Positions 8,394 to 16,869 are shown, counted from the first letter of the stretch. The stretch is 64,000 nucleotides of DNA from Litoreibacter albidus (GCF_900107015.1 NZ_FNOI01000002.1:124001-188000); one strand, 5' to 3'. The notes: generated from the letters alone by a model not told the origin. Numbers and translations are program-made.

Positions 8394-9488
8394 TCAAGAC
8401 AATGCGGCTGCAAAATCGTCGTAGCCAAATTCGCGGACCAACCGTGTTGTGCCGTCGAGTTCACGGATTGCGATGCTGGGCATTTTCACCCCGTTGAACC
8501 AGTTCTTCTTAACCATTGTGTAGCCTGCGGCATCCTGAAACGAAAGCCGGTCCCCCGCCTTCAATGGCGCATCAAAGCGGAATTCACCAAAGATATCGCC
8601 GGCCAGACAGGATTTCCCGCAGATCATCCACTCATGTTCTCCCGTGTCAGGGCTTATTTTTGCGGGCTCGCGGTAAATGAGCAGATCCAACATATGTGCT
8701 TCGATGGAGCTATCGACAATCGCCAAATTCTTGCCGTTATGCATCGTATCAAGCACTGTGACTTCCAGAGTTGCAGCGCCAGTAATGGCAGCTTCGCCCG
8801 GCTCCAGATACACCTGAACACCGTAGGTTTGCGCGAATGTCTTTAGCCGCGCGGCCAGCTGTTCAAGCGGGTAATCCTCGCCGGTAAAGTGAATGCCGCC
8901 CCCGAGGCTGATCCATTCCATATCTTTGATGATCGTGCCGAAACGATCCTCAATTAAACCAAGCATTTCATCAAACCGCGCGAAGTCGTCGTTCTCGCAG
9001 TTGTTGTGAAACATCAAGCCGCTAACCTGATCTTTAACCGCTGAAATTTCCGAGGGGTCGTGCTCGCCTAGGCGACTGAAAGGGCGTGCCGGATCAGCCA
9101 AATCAAACTCCGAGGTGGAGACCCCCGGATTCACACGAAGCCCCCGCACATGCCCCTTCGACGCATCGCCAAAGCGCAATAGCTGGCTGATGGAATTGAA
9201 GATAATCTTGTCGGAGCACGCCAGAACCTCTGCTATTTCGTGCTCCGCGTAAGCCACCGAATACGCATGAGTTTCCCCCGCAAAGGTCTCATGCCCCAAG
9301 CGGACTTCGTAAAGCGACGAGGACGTGGTGCCGTCCATATACTGCGCCATGAAGTCGAACGTCGACCACGTCGCAAAGCATTTTAACGCAAGGAGGGATT
9401 TCGCGCCGGAGGCCTCTCTTAGCCACGCAATCTTCTCAAGGTTTTCCAGCAAGCGTGACTTATCAATTAGATAGTAAGGAGTTTGCAT
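8394..9488 (-). CDS. nspC: Carboxynorspermidine decarboxylase
   Basis: PLP-dependent decarboxylase of 364 residues, fold type III (alanine racemase-like), that converts carboxyspermidine or carboxynorspermidine to the polyamine. The N-terminus TPYYLIDKSRLLENLEKIAWLREASGAKSL runs into LALKCFATWS, where the lysine (about residue 36) should carry PLP. Other visible family blocks are GLRVNPGVSTSEFDLADPARPFSRLGE, ISLGGGIHFTGEDYPLE, YLEPGEAAITGAATLEVTVLD and the C-terminal MICGKSCLAGDIFGEF. Translated in the same operon ahead of the dehydrogenase. Together they indicate spermidine synthesis without S-adenosylmethionine decarboxylase, as is usual in Rhodobacteraceae. Confidence 0.95.
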   Translation of the reverse strand: MQTPYYLIDKSRLLENLEKIAWLREASGAKSLLALKCFATWSTFDFMAQYMDGTTSSSLYEVRLGHETFAGETHAYSVAYAEHEIAEVLACSDKIIFNSISQLLRFGDASKGHVRGLRVNPGVSTSEFDLADPARPFSRLGEHDPSEISAVKDQVSGLMFHNNCENDDFARFDEMLGLIEDRFGTIIKDMEWISLGGGIHFTGEDYPLEQLAARLKTFAQTYGVQVYLEPGEAAITGAATLEVTVLDTMHNGKNLAIVDSSIEAHMLDLLIYREPAKISPDTGEHEWMICGKSCLAGDIFGEFRFDAPLKAGDRLSFQDAAGYTMVKKNWFNGVKMPSIAIRELDGTTRLVREFGYDDFAAALS

Positions 9489-9617
9489 GCGCGGTCCTCT
9501 CTATGGCGTGTTGGTCACTCCTCACAGGCCCATTCTGGGCGCCGCGAGGGCGAAGGTCGCGGACGCTTTAGCCTGTCTTTCCCACCTGCGAAAGAGCAGA
9601 GCTTCAACCAGCCGACC

Positions 9618-10283
9618 CTACCACGGAACAGCTTCACCCGCATAATCAAAGAACCCGCCAGATTGCGCCAGCTCCAGCCCCTCGACCACATCAATCAGAT
9701 TACGCGCTGCCTGCGCAGGGGGCACGGTTTTATGGGTCTTCGCGTAATCAGCCGTAAATGCCGTTTCAACGGTGCCGGGATGCAAGCATGCGCATGTGCA
9801 TTGAGGGTGGCTGCGCGCCAATTCAATTGCCGCACCATGGATGATCTGGTTCAACGCAGCCTTGGATGCGCGGTAGGAATGCCACCCGCCGATGTGGTTG
9901 TCCCCAATGGAGCCCACCCGCGCCGACAGCACAGCGAACTTGCTGGGTGCATCCCGTGGCAACAACGTAAGGCAGTGTTTAAGCAATAACGCTGGCCCTA
10001 CGGCATTGGTCGCAAACTGCCCAATCAGCGCATCCGAGCTGAGGGCCTTGATGGTCTTTTCCGGTTTGTTGCCATCCACGACCAACGCGCCTGTGGCCAC
10101 GACAACAAGTTCAAACGGACCGGTAAGCTGCCCCAGAACTCGTTGGATCGAACCCTCGCTAGTAATGTCCAAATCATCGACCGTACGTGACACGCCGACG
10201 ACCTCGTACCCCCGCGACTTCACCTCACCTAAGAGTGCGTTTCCGATGCCACCCGACGATCCAATTACTAGTGCACGCGCCAT
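9618..10283 (-). CDS. SDR family oxidoreductase, C-factor-like
   Basis: Short-chain dehydrogenase of 221 residues. The cofactor motif is ALVIGSSGGIGNALLGEV (T/SGxxxGIG type), with the active-site region S...YRASKAALNQIIHGAAIELA giving the Tyr-x-x-x-Lys pair (YRASK), and a proline-rich HPGTVETAFT after it, which is usual in the csgA/C-factor subfamily. Substrate cannot be read. It is the last gene of the run that starts at 14696, 26 bp after the DUF2177 gene, so it probably belongs to the RpoE-controlled lipid/stress operon. Confidence 0.88.
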   Translation of the reverse strand: MARALVIGSSGGIGNALLGEVKSRGYEVVGVSRTVDDLDITSEGSIQRVLGQLTGPFELVVVATGALVVDGNKPEKTIKALSSDALIGQFATNAVGPALLLKHCLTLLPRDAPSKFAVLSARVGSIGDNHIGGWHSYRASKAALNQIIHGAAIELARSHPQCTCACLHPGTVETAFTADYAKTHKTVPPAQAARNLIDVVEGLELAQSGGFFDYAGEAVPW

Positions 10284-10309
10284 AATTCACCCCACGTTAC
10301 TGTCGATAA

Positions 10310-10708
10310 TCACGCAACCGCGCGCACGATCATCACGCCTGCCCAAGCCGAAACCCCCGTAAGGATACCGCCCCAAATGGTGTCCACTGCCACCTGTTGC
10401 ATCGACCAGTCGCGCAACGTGGCGTAGTTGGTGAACTCGTAGGTTCCATAGGCAAACAGACCCAGCGCCGCGCCGTTCAACAACGCACCGACAGGATCGC
10501 CGGCGCGCATCGCTGGGATCGACACAAACCAAAGCACGCCACCCACGTAGCCCATGTAAAACAGAAACGCGGGAAACACGCGAAACGGATCGGCGTATAA
10601 ATGTTCGACATGGCGGTCAAAGACGGGCTTCACGATATGCCGCAACCCCACGGCGTCCCATGCGAAAAAAACCACCACTGTGGCCAAATAAAGCAACGCA
10701 ATTTTCAT
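10310..10708 (-). CDS. DUF2177 family membrane protein
   Basis: Small integral membrane protein of 132 residues with four predicted helices: IALLYLATVVVFFAWDAVGL at the N-terminus, FPAFLFYMGYVGGVLWFVSI, ALLNGAALGLFAYGTYEFTNYATL, and a final TIWGGILTGVSAWAGVMIVRAV. The internal YEFTNYATLRDW segment and overall layout match DUF2177, a family without known activity that is often found near cyclopropane-synthase and amine-oxidase genes. It sits between the two SDR genes in the same direction (71 bp and 26 bp gaps). Confidence 0.88.
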   Translation of the reverse strand: MKIALLYLATVVVFFAWDAVGLRHIVKPVFDRHVEHLYADPFRVFPAFLFYMGYVGGVLWFVSIPAMRAGDPVGALLNGAALGLFAYGTYEFTNYATLRDWSMQQVAVDTIWGGILTGVSAWAGVMIVRAVA

Positions 10709-10779
10709 AGTGTTCAGCCTTCAGGTTTTGGCGCGGAGATGCGGGAAACGATCTCTTTCACGCAGGTGTATTGGCGCAG

Positions 10780-11517
10780 TTATTTGGTCAAACGACCGGC
10801 AAGCCGCAGCGAAGCCCAGTAGGGCAACAGCCGCAAAAACTTCATCGCGAGCGTAAGGCGGCGGGGGAAATGAACCTCAAACCCGCCCGATTGAAGCCCG
10901 TCGGCTATGGCCTTCGCTGCGGCCTCTGTTGATATAACTGCGGGCATGTCGAAATCATTTTGCTGGGTTAGCCGCGTATCGACAAACCCCGGCGAAATCA
11001 GGCGAACGTCTACCTGCCCCGCTAGCTCGGATCGCAGGGACTCGACCAAGTTGATCACGCCAGCCTTGGTTGAAGAATATATCTGGCCTTGGGGTAATCC
11101 GAAGTAGCCCGCCACCGACCCGCAGATAGCCAGCTGCCCACCGGCTTTTAGCAAGGGAGGAGCGACTTGGGCGATGTGGAAGCTTCCCGTAAGGTTTACA
11201 GTCACAATCTTCGCGGCCATATCAGAGTCTAAATCAGCGATTTTTCCGGGGTCATAGATCGCCGCCAGGTGAACCACGCGGTCGACAGGCCCCAGCGCAG
11301 AGACCTCGTCCGCAGCCGCATCAACACTGGCACGGTCACTCACATCTACCGGCACCACCTCGTGGTTGGCGCCCAAGGTGTCCGCCAATTCGATTAGTTT
11401 GTCTTCCGAGCGTGCAGACAATATCAGCCGTGCGCCGCGATCGGCATACTCCGTCGCAAGCGCTGCCCCGATACCTTCGCTCGCGCCGATGATCCAAACG
11501 GTTTCGATCTTATGCAT
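10780..11517 (-). CDS. SDR family NAD(P)-dependent oxidoreductase
   Basis: Short-chain dehydrogenase of 245 residues. The N-terminal TVWIIGASEGIGAALATEYADRGARLIL is a classic GxxxGxG fold (GASEGIG), with the catalytic triad region CGSVAGYFGLPQGQIYSSTKAGVINLVESLRSEL giving Ser and Tyr-x-x-x-Lys (YSSTK). The extra C-terminal segment (VHFPRRLTLAMKFLRLLPYW) resembles SDRs acting on membrane or lipid-linked substrates. Its start overlaps the end of the cyclopropane synthase-like gene by 8 bp, so translation is coupled. In known RpoE/ChrR loci a similar SDR sits in the same place. Confidence 0.9.
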   Translation of the reverse strand: MHKIETVWIIGASEGIGAALATEYADRGARLILSARSEDKLIELADTLGANHEVVPVDVSDRASVDAAADEVSALGPVDRVVHLAAIYDPGKIADLDSDMAAKIVTVNLTGSFHIAQVAPPLLKAGGQLAICGSVAGYFGLPQGQIYSSTKAGVINLVESLRSELAGQVDVRLISPGFVDTRLTQQNDFDMPAVISTEAAAKAIADGLQSGGFEVHFPRRLTLAMKFLRLLPYWASLRLAGRLTK

Positions 11518-12664
11518 GGGTTAGCTCCACCTGCACGACATCTGTCCGCCCAACCGCGAAGGATGCGGCGCACACAGCAAGGTAGTAGTGCCAGTTGCGC
11601 ATGAATTTTTCGTCGTACCCCAATCGCTTGATCCGGTCAGACATGCTGGCCAGACGATCATTCCACTGGGAACAAGTCGCCGCGTAATCACGACCAAAGG
11701 CATAGCTGTCTGTTACCTTCAGTCCGGCCTTTCGGGCCTGATCTGCAATGGCGCCATCGGTCAGCAGCATGCCGCCGGGAAAGGTGTAGTGGCGGATGTA
11801 ATCCGAGCTGTTTCTGTATGCGTCAAAATAATCGTCGGGCACAGTGATCGCCTGAACGACAGCTTTCCCGCCTTCGGCAAGCCGCGCTTTAAGCGTGGAG
11901 AAATATGTAGGCCAATACTTCTCCCCGACGGCTTCGATCATCTCGATAGACACGATGCTGTCAAACTTGCCTTCGCACTTGCGGTAGTCTTGCAGCCGAA
12001 TGTCTGCTCGCCCGTCAAGACGCGCATCCGCGTAACCCTTTTGGCTTGGCGAGATCGTTAAGCCCGTCACGTGCCGTCCGGCGTCCGCAGCGCGCTCAGC
12101 AAAACCACCCCAGCCACATCCCACCTCAAGCACCTTCTCACCGTCGCCCAAACGGCCAAGTATTCGGTCGTATTTGCGGTTCTGCCCACGGACGAGATCC
12201 ATGTCACCATCAGCAAATATTGCAGAGGAGTAGGTCATGCCTTCGTCCAGCCACAGCTGGTAGAATTCATTCCCGACGTCGTAATGCGCCCTTATGTTGC
12301 GCGATGCCCCTTTAACAGAGTTGGCGCGCATCATCCGGTCCACAAACCGGAACTTCAAACTGTTCCAAAAGCCGCCGTACATGTAGCCTTCGAAATGCTG
12401 AACATTGCGCAACGCCACCTCTGTGAGAGCCTCAATCGACGGGGTGTCCCACAGGCCAGCCACGTAGGTTTCGCCCAAACCTATATCACCCCGCGCGGCA
12501 ACCGCGCTGATCACCGACCAATCGTAAAGCTTCATTTCGCAGGCAGGGCTGCCATTGCCGAAGTCAAGAATCTCACCCTCAGGCGTGTAGAGGCGTAGGC
12601 TTCCATCGCGGATTTGGGCACAGCTGTCGAGAAAGTCGTGTTTGATACGTTTTGTTAAGAACAT
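11510..12664 (-). CDS. Cyclopropane-fatty-acyl-phospholipid synthase family methyltransferase
   Basis: SAM-dependent methyltransferase of 384 residues that acts on phospholipid acyl chains. The SAM site is VLEVGCGWGGFAERAADAG, preceded by the family block RNIRAHYDVGNEFYQLWLDEGMTYSSAIF, and the later YIRHYTFPGGMLL segment is typical of Cfa proteins. In Rhodobacter sphaeroides a Cfa homolog of the RpoE/ChrR regulon lies in an equivalent cluster and the cluster has been linked to furan fatty acid formation; whether this copy makes a cyclopropane ring or takes part in furan formation is inference. It overlaps the DUF1365 gene by 10 bp and the next SDR by 8 bp. Confidence 0.92.
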   Translation of the reverse strand: MFLTKRIKHDFLDSCAQIRDGSLRLYTPEGEILDFGNGSPACEMKLYDWSVISAVAARGDIGLGETYVAGLWDTPSIEALTEVALRNVQHFEGYMYGGFWNSLKFRFVDRMMRANSVKGASRNIRAHYDVGNEFYQLWLDEGMTYSSAIFADGDMDLVRGQNRKYDRILGRLGDGEKVLEVGCGWGGFAERAADAGRHVTGLTISPSQKGYADARLDGRADIRLQDYRKCEGKFDSIVSIEMIEAVGEKYWPTYFSTLKARLAEGGKAVVQAITVPDDYFDAYRNSSDYIRHYTFPGGMLLTDGAIADQARKAGLKVTDSYAFGRDYAATCSQWNDRLASMSDRIKRLGYDEKFMRNWHYYLAVCAASFAVGRTDVVQVELTHA

Positions 12665-13419
12665 TCGGTCACCTCAGATGTGGGCGGTTTGGGATGGGCG
12701 CGGTATTGGGCGCCCTTCAGTTTTAGGCGCAGCGCCTGCCAGTGGATAAGGAACATCACGCGCAAAGCGCCCATGGGGCGGCGCAAACTGCCCTGCACAA
12801 TCTTGGCGTTCGTCAAGCCAGCCCGTGGGCCAGATAGCGTGGCCACGACGCCTTCCGCCTGATTGCTGTGCAGGATCGTGATCGCGATACGGTCGGCGCG
12901 TATATCAAAGGCAAATTCATAGCTGCCTTTCACGTCTTGGAACGGCGACACATGAAGCGCTTTGGGCGCTTTGATCCGGCTGTCTTTGGTGATCGGTGCG
13001 AACCCCGAAAGATGGCACAGGTAAGAGTGTCTGTCCCCGAACGGAGTGGACACTTCGGCGATCACCGCGACCAACGCATCAACTTTAAAAGCCAACCAAA
13101 AGCTGACCGGGTTGAACCCGTAGCTGAGAAAACGCGGCTGCGTTAACAATCGTAACGATACAGTTTTGTCGGTCAACCCATGGCGCTCAAGGACGGCGCG
13201 CGCCCAGTCTGGCCCAGCGCCAGCGTTCAGTGGTCCGCCGTGGTCTTGATCATGCACAGACATAAGATTGAAACCATTGCGCGAAAACAGGCGCGGGTAG
13301 TCGCCGGTCGCCTCCGGATCAATCATCACGTAGTCGACGCCATAGCGAAACCTATGGCGTATTTCACCGCGTCGCGTGTGGGTTGTTTCCCCTGCGATAT
13401 GCTCTCCCTGCGGTGTCAT
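12655..13419 (-). CDS. DUF1365 domain-containing protein
   Basis: Protein of 254 residues in the DUF1365 family. Landmarks are HRFRYGVDYVMIDPE near residue 22, LLTQPRFLSYGFNPVSFWLAFK in the centre (the YGFNPVSF motif is highly characteristic), SAFD-like KALHVSPFQDVKGSYEFAF and the C-terminal ALRVMFLIHWQALRLKLKGA. Biochemical function is unknown; the family nearly always sits between a FAD-dependent amine oxidase and a Cfa-like gene, as here, and is thought to take part in modification of membrane fatty acids. It overlaps the amine oxidase stop by 4 bp and the Cfa start by 10 bp. Confidence 0.92.
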   Translation of the reverse strand: MTPQGEHIAGETTHTRRGEIRHRFRYGVDYVMIDPEATGDYPRLFSRNGFNLMSVHDQDHGGPLNAGAGPDWARAVLERHGLTDKTVSLRLLTQPRFLSYGFNPVSFWLAFKVDALVAVIAEVSTPFGDRHSYLCHLSGFAPITKDSRIKAPKALHVSPFQDVKGSYEFAFDIRADRIAITILHSNQAEGVVATLSGPRAGLTNAKIVQGSLRRPMGALRVMFLIHWQALRLKLKGAQYRAHPKPPTSEVTECS

Positions 13420-14696
13420 GCGTACTGACGGTCCATCAGGCGCACGATGCGCGCCGCGCTGGCGAAACCGTCCTCATGGAACCCGTTGCGCGTATACGCC
13501 CCCGCAAACCACGTGTTGTTCTGGCCCTGTATCTCCGTCAGTTTCTTCTGCGCGGCAAGCGCTGGTCCGTCGAAGACTGGGTGGCGGAACACGGTCTGAT
13601 CATAAATGAGGTGTTCGGGGATCGTGTCCGACGGGTTCAAGGACACAAATAGCGGGTCGTCTTCGGGGATGTTCTGCAGGCGGTTCATCCAGTACGTCAC
13701 GCCAATTGCGGGCTCTGGCCGGCTCGTGTCGGCCTTGTAAACCCAGCTTGACCAAGCAGCCTTGCGTTTCGGCATTTGGGATATGTCGCGGTGCAGCACC
13801 ATCTGGTTGTCTTGGAACCGGATCGCTGACAGCGCCGCCTGCTCGACAGGCGTCGGGCGATCCAACAGCCGCAACGCTTGATCAGAATGGCAAGCGAAAA
13901 TCACTTGATCGAAGGTCTCCTGAGTGCCGCCATTCACATGGACAGTACTCTGCGCGCCGTCACGTGTGACGGTCTGCACTGGCGTTCCGGTGCGAATAAT
14001 GACCCCCTGTCCACGCAGGTGATGTTCCAGCCGCGTCAGATAAGAGATGCTGCCGCCGTCAACTGTCCACCACTGGTGCTGCCCCGTCGCACTCAACAGC
14101 GCGTGGTTGCGAAAGAAGCGCAGAAGCGCGCGGGCTGGGAAGGCGCGGATACCTTCTGGCGGCGTCGACCAGATCGCGCCGCATATTGGCATTAGGTAAT
14201 ACCGCTCGAACCACGGCCCCATATTGAGTTCCGACATCAACTCGCCGATGCTGGTGGTGTCGTCTTTAACCAAACCCTCAGCCTTGGAATTGAACCGCAG
14301 GATGTCGCGCATCATCCGGATGAAGCCAGGCCGCGCTAGGTTTTCTTTTTGGGCCAAGATGCCACGCAGGTCGCGCAGCCCGTACTCGATCTGTCCGTTG
14401 TTGATGGTAGCACCGAAGCTCATGTCGCTTTTAATTACCGGCACGTCCAGATCTTGAAACATACGCGTCAAGTGCGGGTAGTTCGCGTAGTTAAAAACGA
14501 TGAACCCTGTATCAACCGGTTGATCCCCACGCCGCCCCGCGACCACCGTGCGTGCATGACCCCCCAAGGATGGCGACGCCTCGAAAACAGTCACCGCATG
14601 CTGGGGTGACAACAGGTAGGCCGCGGACAGTCCAGATATTCCACCGCCAATGATTGCAATGCGTTGCGGGGTGTGAAGAGGGGCATCAAAGGACAT
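13416..14696 (-). CDS. FAD-dependent amine oxidase/desaturase-like protein
   Basis: Flavoprotein of 426 residues, first gene of the six-gene operon. The N-terminal dinucleotide fold is RIAIIGGGISGLSAAYLLS, followed by the second FAD contact VDTGFIVFNYANYPHLTRMF. The C-terminus NNTWFAGAYTRNGFHEDGFASAARIV is the usual flavin-closing segment of the amine oxidase superfamily. Despite the superfamily name, members in this context are believed to oxidise or desaturate acyl chains. One such desaturase, UfaD, is known from R. sphaeroides furan fatty acid synthesis; I cannot prove this is its ortholog. The upstream 72 bp hold a candidate RpoE promoter. Confidence 0.9.
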   Translation of the reverse strand: MSFDAPLHTPQRIAIIGGGISGLSAAYLLSPQHAVTVFEASPSLGGHARTVVAGRRGDQPVDTGFIVFNYANYPHLTRMFQDLDVPVIKSDMSFGATINNGQIEYGLRDLRGILAQKENLARPGFIRMMRDILRFNSKAEGLVKDDTTSIGELMSELNMGPWFERYYLMPICGAIWSTPPEGIRAFPARALLRFFRNHALLSATGQHQWWTVDGGSISYLTRLEHHLRGQGVIIRTGTPVQTVTRDGAQSTVHVNGGTQETFDQVIFACHSDQALRLLDRPTPVEQAALSAIRFQDNQMVLHRDISQMPKRKAAWSSWVYKADTSRPEPAIGVTYWMNRLQNIPEDDPLFVSLNPSDTIPEHLIYDQTVFRHPVFDGPALAAQKKLTEIQGQNNTWFAGAYTRNGFHEDGFASAARIVRLMDRQYA

Positions 14697-14720
14697 TCTG
14701 GCTCCGTGGGCTGTTCAACT

Positions 14721-14750
14721 GTGTTACGCCACCGCAAGGAAATCAGATCA
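14721..14750 (-). promoter_or_regulatory. Candidate RpoE-dependent promoter of the lipid operon
   Basis: On the minus strand TGATCT (14750-14745) is followed after 18 bp by TAACAC (14726-14721), 25 bp upstream of the amine oxidase start. TGATC-type -35 elements with an 18-bp spacer to a TAA-type -10 are characteristic of ChrR-linked RpoE in Rhodobacter; the assignment rests on that resemblance. Confidence 0.55.
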
Positions 14751-14754
14751 CAAA

Positions 14755-14784
14755 TGATCCAAACTAAATGTGCCGCCGTATTAC
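14755..14784 (+). promoter_or_regulatory. Candidate autoregulated RpoE promoter of rpoE-chrR
   Basis: TGATCC (14755-14760) is followed after 18 bp by TATTAC (14779-14784), immediately upstream of rpoE. It lies back to back with the divergent promoter, with only 4 bp between the two -35 elements. If the -10 is right, transcription starts near 14791 and the leader is very short. Confidence 0.5.
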
Positions 14785-14797
14785 CGGTATGTTGACG

Positions 14798-15418
14798 ATG
14801 AGCCATAAACCCGATTTAGCTTACCTGCCCCCGCCCCTTCGGGCGAGAAAGGATATTGCTAAGGTGTCATCACCCCCGTCCTTCTCTGAGCAGACGACAT
14901 GGATGCTCGCCGTGAAAAATGACCGCGACAGATCGGCGTTCGCCGCGCTGTTCGACCATTTCGCCCCACGTTTGAAAGGCTTTATCATGCGCTCCGGCGT
15001 GGGCTCGGCTCAGGCAGAGGAAATTGTGCAAGACGTTATGTTGACCGTTTGGCGCAAGGCCGATCAGTTTGATCCAGCCCGTGCGCAGGTGTCCGCATGG
15101 ATATATCAGGTCACCCGCAACAGGCAGATCGATGTGCTGCGCAAAGAACGCCGCCCTATTCCAGAGGAACTGATCGAAGATGACGTCTGTGACACCGACG
15201 CGGGCCAGATACTAGCCGTTGAGCAGGAAGCCGATCACCTGAGGCAGGCCCTTCTTCAGCTCTCGCCGGATCAGCGAAAAATGATCGAGCAAGCCTACCT
15301 CGGCGAGCTGACGCACCAAGAAATTAGTACACAAACCGGCCTACCACTCGGCACCATCAAGTCGCGTATCCGCTTGGGTCTAGAGCGACTGAGACATGCC
15401 TTGAAGGACATACGCTAA
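14798..15418 (+). CDS. rpoE: ECF-type RNA polymerase sigma factor RpoE (ChrR-linked group)
   Basis: ECF sigma factor of about 206 residues. Region 2 reads FAALFDHFAPRLKGFIMRSGVGSAQAEEIVQDVMLTVWRKADQFDPARAQVSAWIYQVTRNRQIDVLR and region 4 reads LLQLSPDQRKMIEQAYLGELTHQEISTQTGLPLGTIKSRIRLGLERLR, both close to the R. sphaeroides RpoE that answers to singlet oxygen. The anti-sigma gene follows after one base. I use ATG 14798 (MSHKPDL); there is no clear ribosome site there, and GTG 14864 preceded by AAAGGA at 14848-14853 is a realistic alternative giving about 184 residues, nearer the usual length. Expected targets include itself and the divergent operon. Confidence 0.93.
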   Translation: MSHKPDLAYLPPPLRARKDIAKVSSPPSFSEQTTWMLAVKNDRDRSAFAALFDHFAPRLKGFIMRSGVGSAQAEEIVQDVMLTVWRKADQFDPARAQVSAWIYQVTRNRQIDVLRKERRPIPEELIEDDVCDTDAGQILAVEQEADHLRQALLQLSPDQRKMIEQAYLGELTHQEISTQTGLPLGTIKSRIRLGLERLRHALKDIR

Positions 15419-15419
15419 G

Positions 15420-16055
15420 ATGACCGCAATCACTCACCACACACCAGACGCCTTGATGGCCGCCTATGTGGCGGGCTCACTGGAGGCTCCTTTCGCGCTG
15501 GTTATCGCCGCGCACATTTCCATGTGCCTGGAGTGCAGAGCCTCTTACGAGGCCCACCAAGCCATCGGTGGCTCCGTTTTGGAGGCGAGCCCAAGCTCTG
15601 ACCTATCGGGCGACCTGCGGACAGACACTTTGGCGCTTCTCGACGCCCCCGTAAAATCGCGCACCTACCACCGTGGTAACGGGGTATATCCGGCGCCCGT
15701 AATGGAGGCGTTAAAGGGGCAACCACCGCGCTGGAAGTCACTTGGCATGGGCGTTCGTCAATGCATCTTGACCGCAGGGGACGAAGGCTCCACGCGGTTG
15801 CTTTACATCCCACCGGGCCAAGAAGTCCCAGATCATAGTCACAACGGCTTGGAACTCACCTTGGTCCTTCAAGGTAGCTTCAGCGACAGTACCGGGCGTT
15901 TCGGGGCCGGTGACTTGGAAATCGCAGACAATGATCTGGAGCACACACCGAAGGCCGACGAGGGCGCGCCTTGCATTTGCTTGGCCGCGACTGACGCACC
16001 ATTGCGGTTTGCGGCATTCTTGCCACGCCTCTTGCAACCATTTTTTCGCATTTAA
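15420..16055 (+). CDS. chrR: Zinc-binding anti-sigma factor ChrR (cupin domain at C-terminus)
   Basis: Anti-sigma factor of 211 residues that holds RpoE inactive until singlet oxygen is sensed. The N-terminal ZAS-type domain has His6, and His32-x3-Cys36-x2-Cys39 (HISMCLEC), the zinc ligands that bind sigma. The C-terminal cupin domain follows: PPGQEVPDHSHNGLELTLVLQG with DHSH...E and LEHTPKADEG as metal ligands, which in R. sphaeroides is needed for the singlet-oxygen response. The start lies one base after the rpoE stop, so translation is coupled. The paired genes, their order and both domains make the assignment firm. Confidence 0.95.
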   Translation: MTAITHHTPDALMAAYVAGSLEAPFALVIAAHISMCLECRASYEAHQAIGGSVLEASPSSDLSGDLRTDTLALLDAPVKSRTYHRGNGVYPAPVMEALKGQPPRWKSLGMGVRQCILTAGDEGSTRLLYIPPGQEVPDHSHNGLELTLVLQGSFSDSTGRFGAGDLEIADNDLEHTPKADEGAPCICLAATDAPLRFAAFLPRLLQPFFRI

Positions 16056-16407
16056 TTTGGCACCGAGTTAAGCGAAACGCTTTATGAATGCTTCGCTCAA
16101 CCCAAATTCGCACAGTACTGAGAGCAGTCTTCTCAAAATCAGCGATCTGACTGCGCGCATTCGGCGCGCCTTCAGGTGTATTTCAAAAGTCGCTATAAAA
16201 TAACACCCGCCAACAAACTAAAGTCGCATAGACAACTTACCTTGCATCGCAATTGGCCTACCGCATAATGGGGCAATTATCTGGTATTGGCCTCTGACGA
16301 TATGTGCCGCTCTTAACATAAAATTTTGACAACAGACTTAGAAAAACCAGCCTAGCGATCACGATCCAGCTGATTGCGCGCACGCACAAAAAATGATGGA
16401 GATCAAT
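16056..16407. other. Intergenic stretch, no gene seen
   Basis: 352 bp between chrR and the next operon. It becomes AT-rich toward its right end (attttgacaacagacttagaaaaacc near 16322), as expected for a promoter of the downstream genes. I see no ORF with a ribosome-binding site, no RNA gene and no strong hairpin. Confidence 0.5.
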
Positions 16408-16869
16408 ATGCTAAAGGCATTCTTACTCTCGGCGATTCTGACGGTATTCGCAAGTTCAGCCACTGCTCAAACCCTACTGACGATCGAACACGACGGCGTA
16501 TCTGTTGAGTACGACTTGGAGGAATTAGAGGCCCTGCCACAAACAAAATACGTAAGTGGGAACCCGTTCTTTGATGGCGAACAAGAGTATTCGGGTCCGT
16601 TGCTTCGCGAAATTTTTAAGGATGCAGGTCTTCTTGAGCAAGACAGCGTGAGCATGAGAGCAATCAATGAGTACACCATTAATTTCCCAGTCGCGGACGC
16701 GTCAAAGTTCGACGTGGTCGTCGCAACTCGAATTAACGGTAAACTGATGTCGGTGCGGGACAAGGGCCCACTTTGGGTGATGTACCCGTTCTCCCATCAT
16801 GAAGAACTGAGTGACCCCGTGTACAAAGGCCGGACCGTTTGGCAGCTGGTTAAAATTACAACCCAATGA
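16408..16869 (+). CDS. Periplasmic molybdopterin-dependent oxidoreductase-like (SUOX-fold) protein
   Basis: Protein of about 153 residues with a signal peptide (MLKAFLLSAILTVFASSATAQ). The remainder (GVSVEYDLEELEALPQTKYVS...YSGPLLREIFKDAGL...YTINFPVADASKFDVVVATRINGKLM...GPLWVMYPF) resembles the molybdopterin-binding fold of sulfite-oxidase-like proteins, but it lacks the conserved cysteine that would hold molybdenum, so a sensory or binding role is more plausible than catalysis. Start at ATG 16408 is supported by GGAG at 16398-16401; earlier in-frame ATGs at 16393 and 16396 have none. Its stop overlaps the start of the histidine kinase by 4 bp, so it is probably that kinase's periplasmic partner. 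Confidence 0.7.
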   Translation: MLKAFLLSAILTVFASSATAQTLLTIEHDGVSVEYDLEELEALPQTKYVSGNPFFDGEQEYSGPLLREIFKDAGLLEQDSVSMRAINEYTINFPVADASKFDVVVATRINGKLMSVRDKGPLWVMYPFSHHEELSDPVYKGRTVWQLVKITTQ

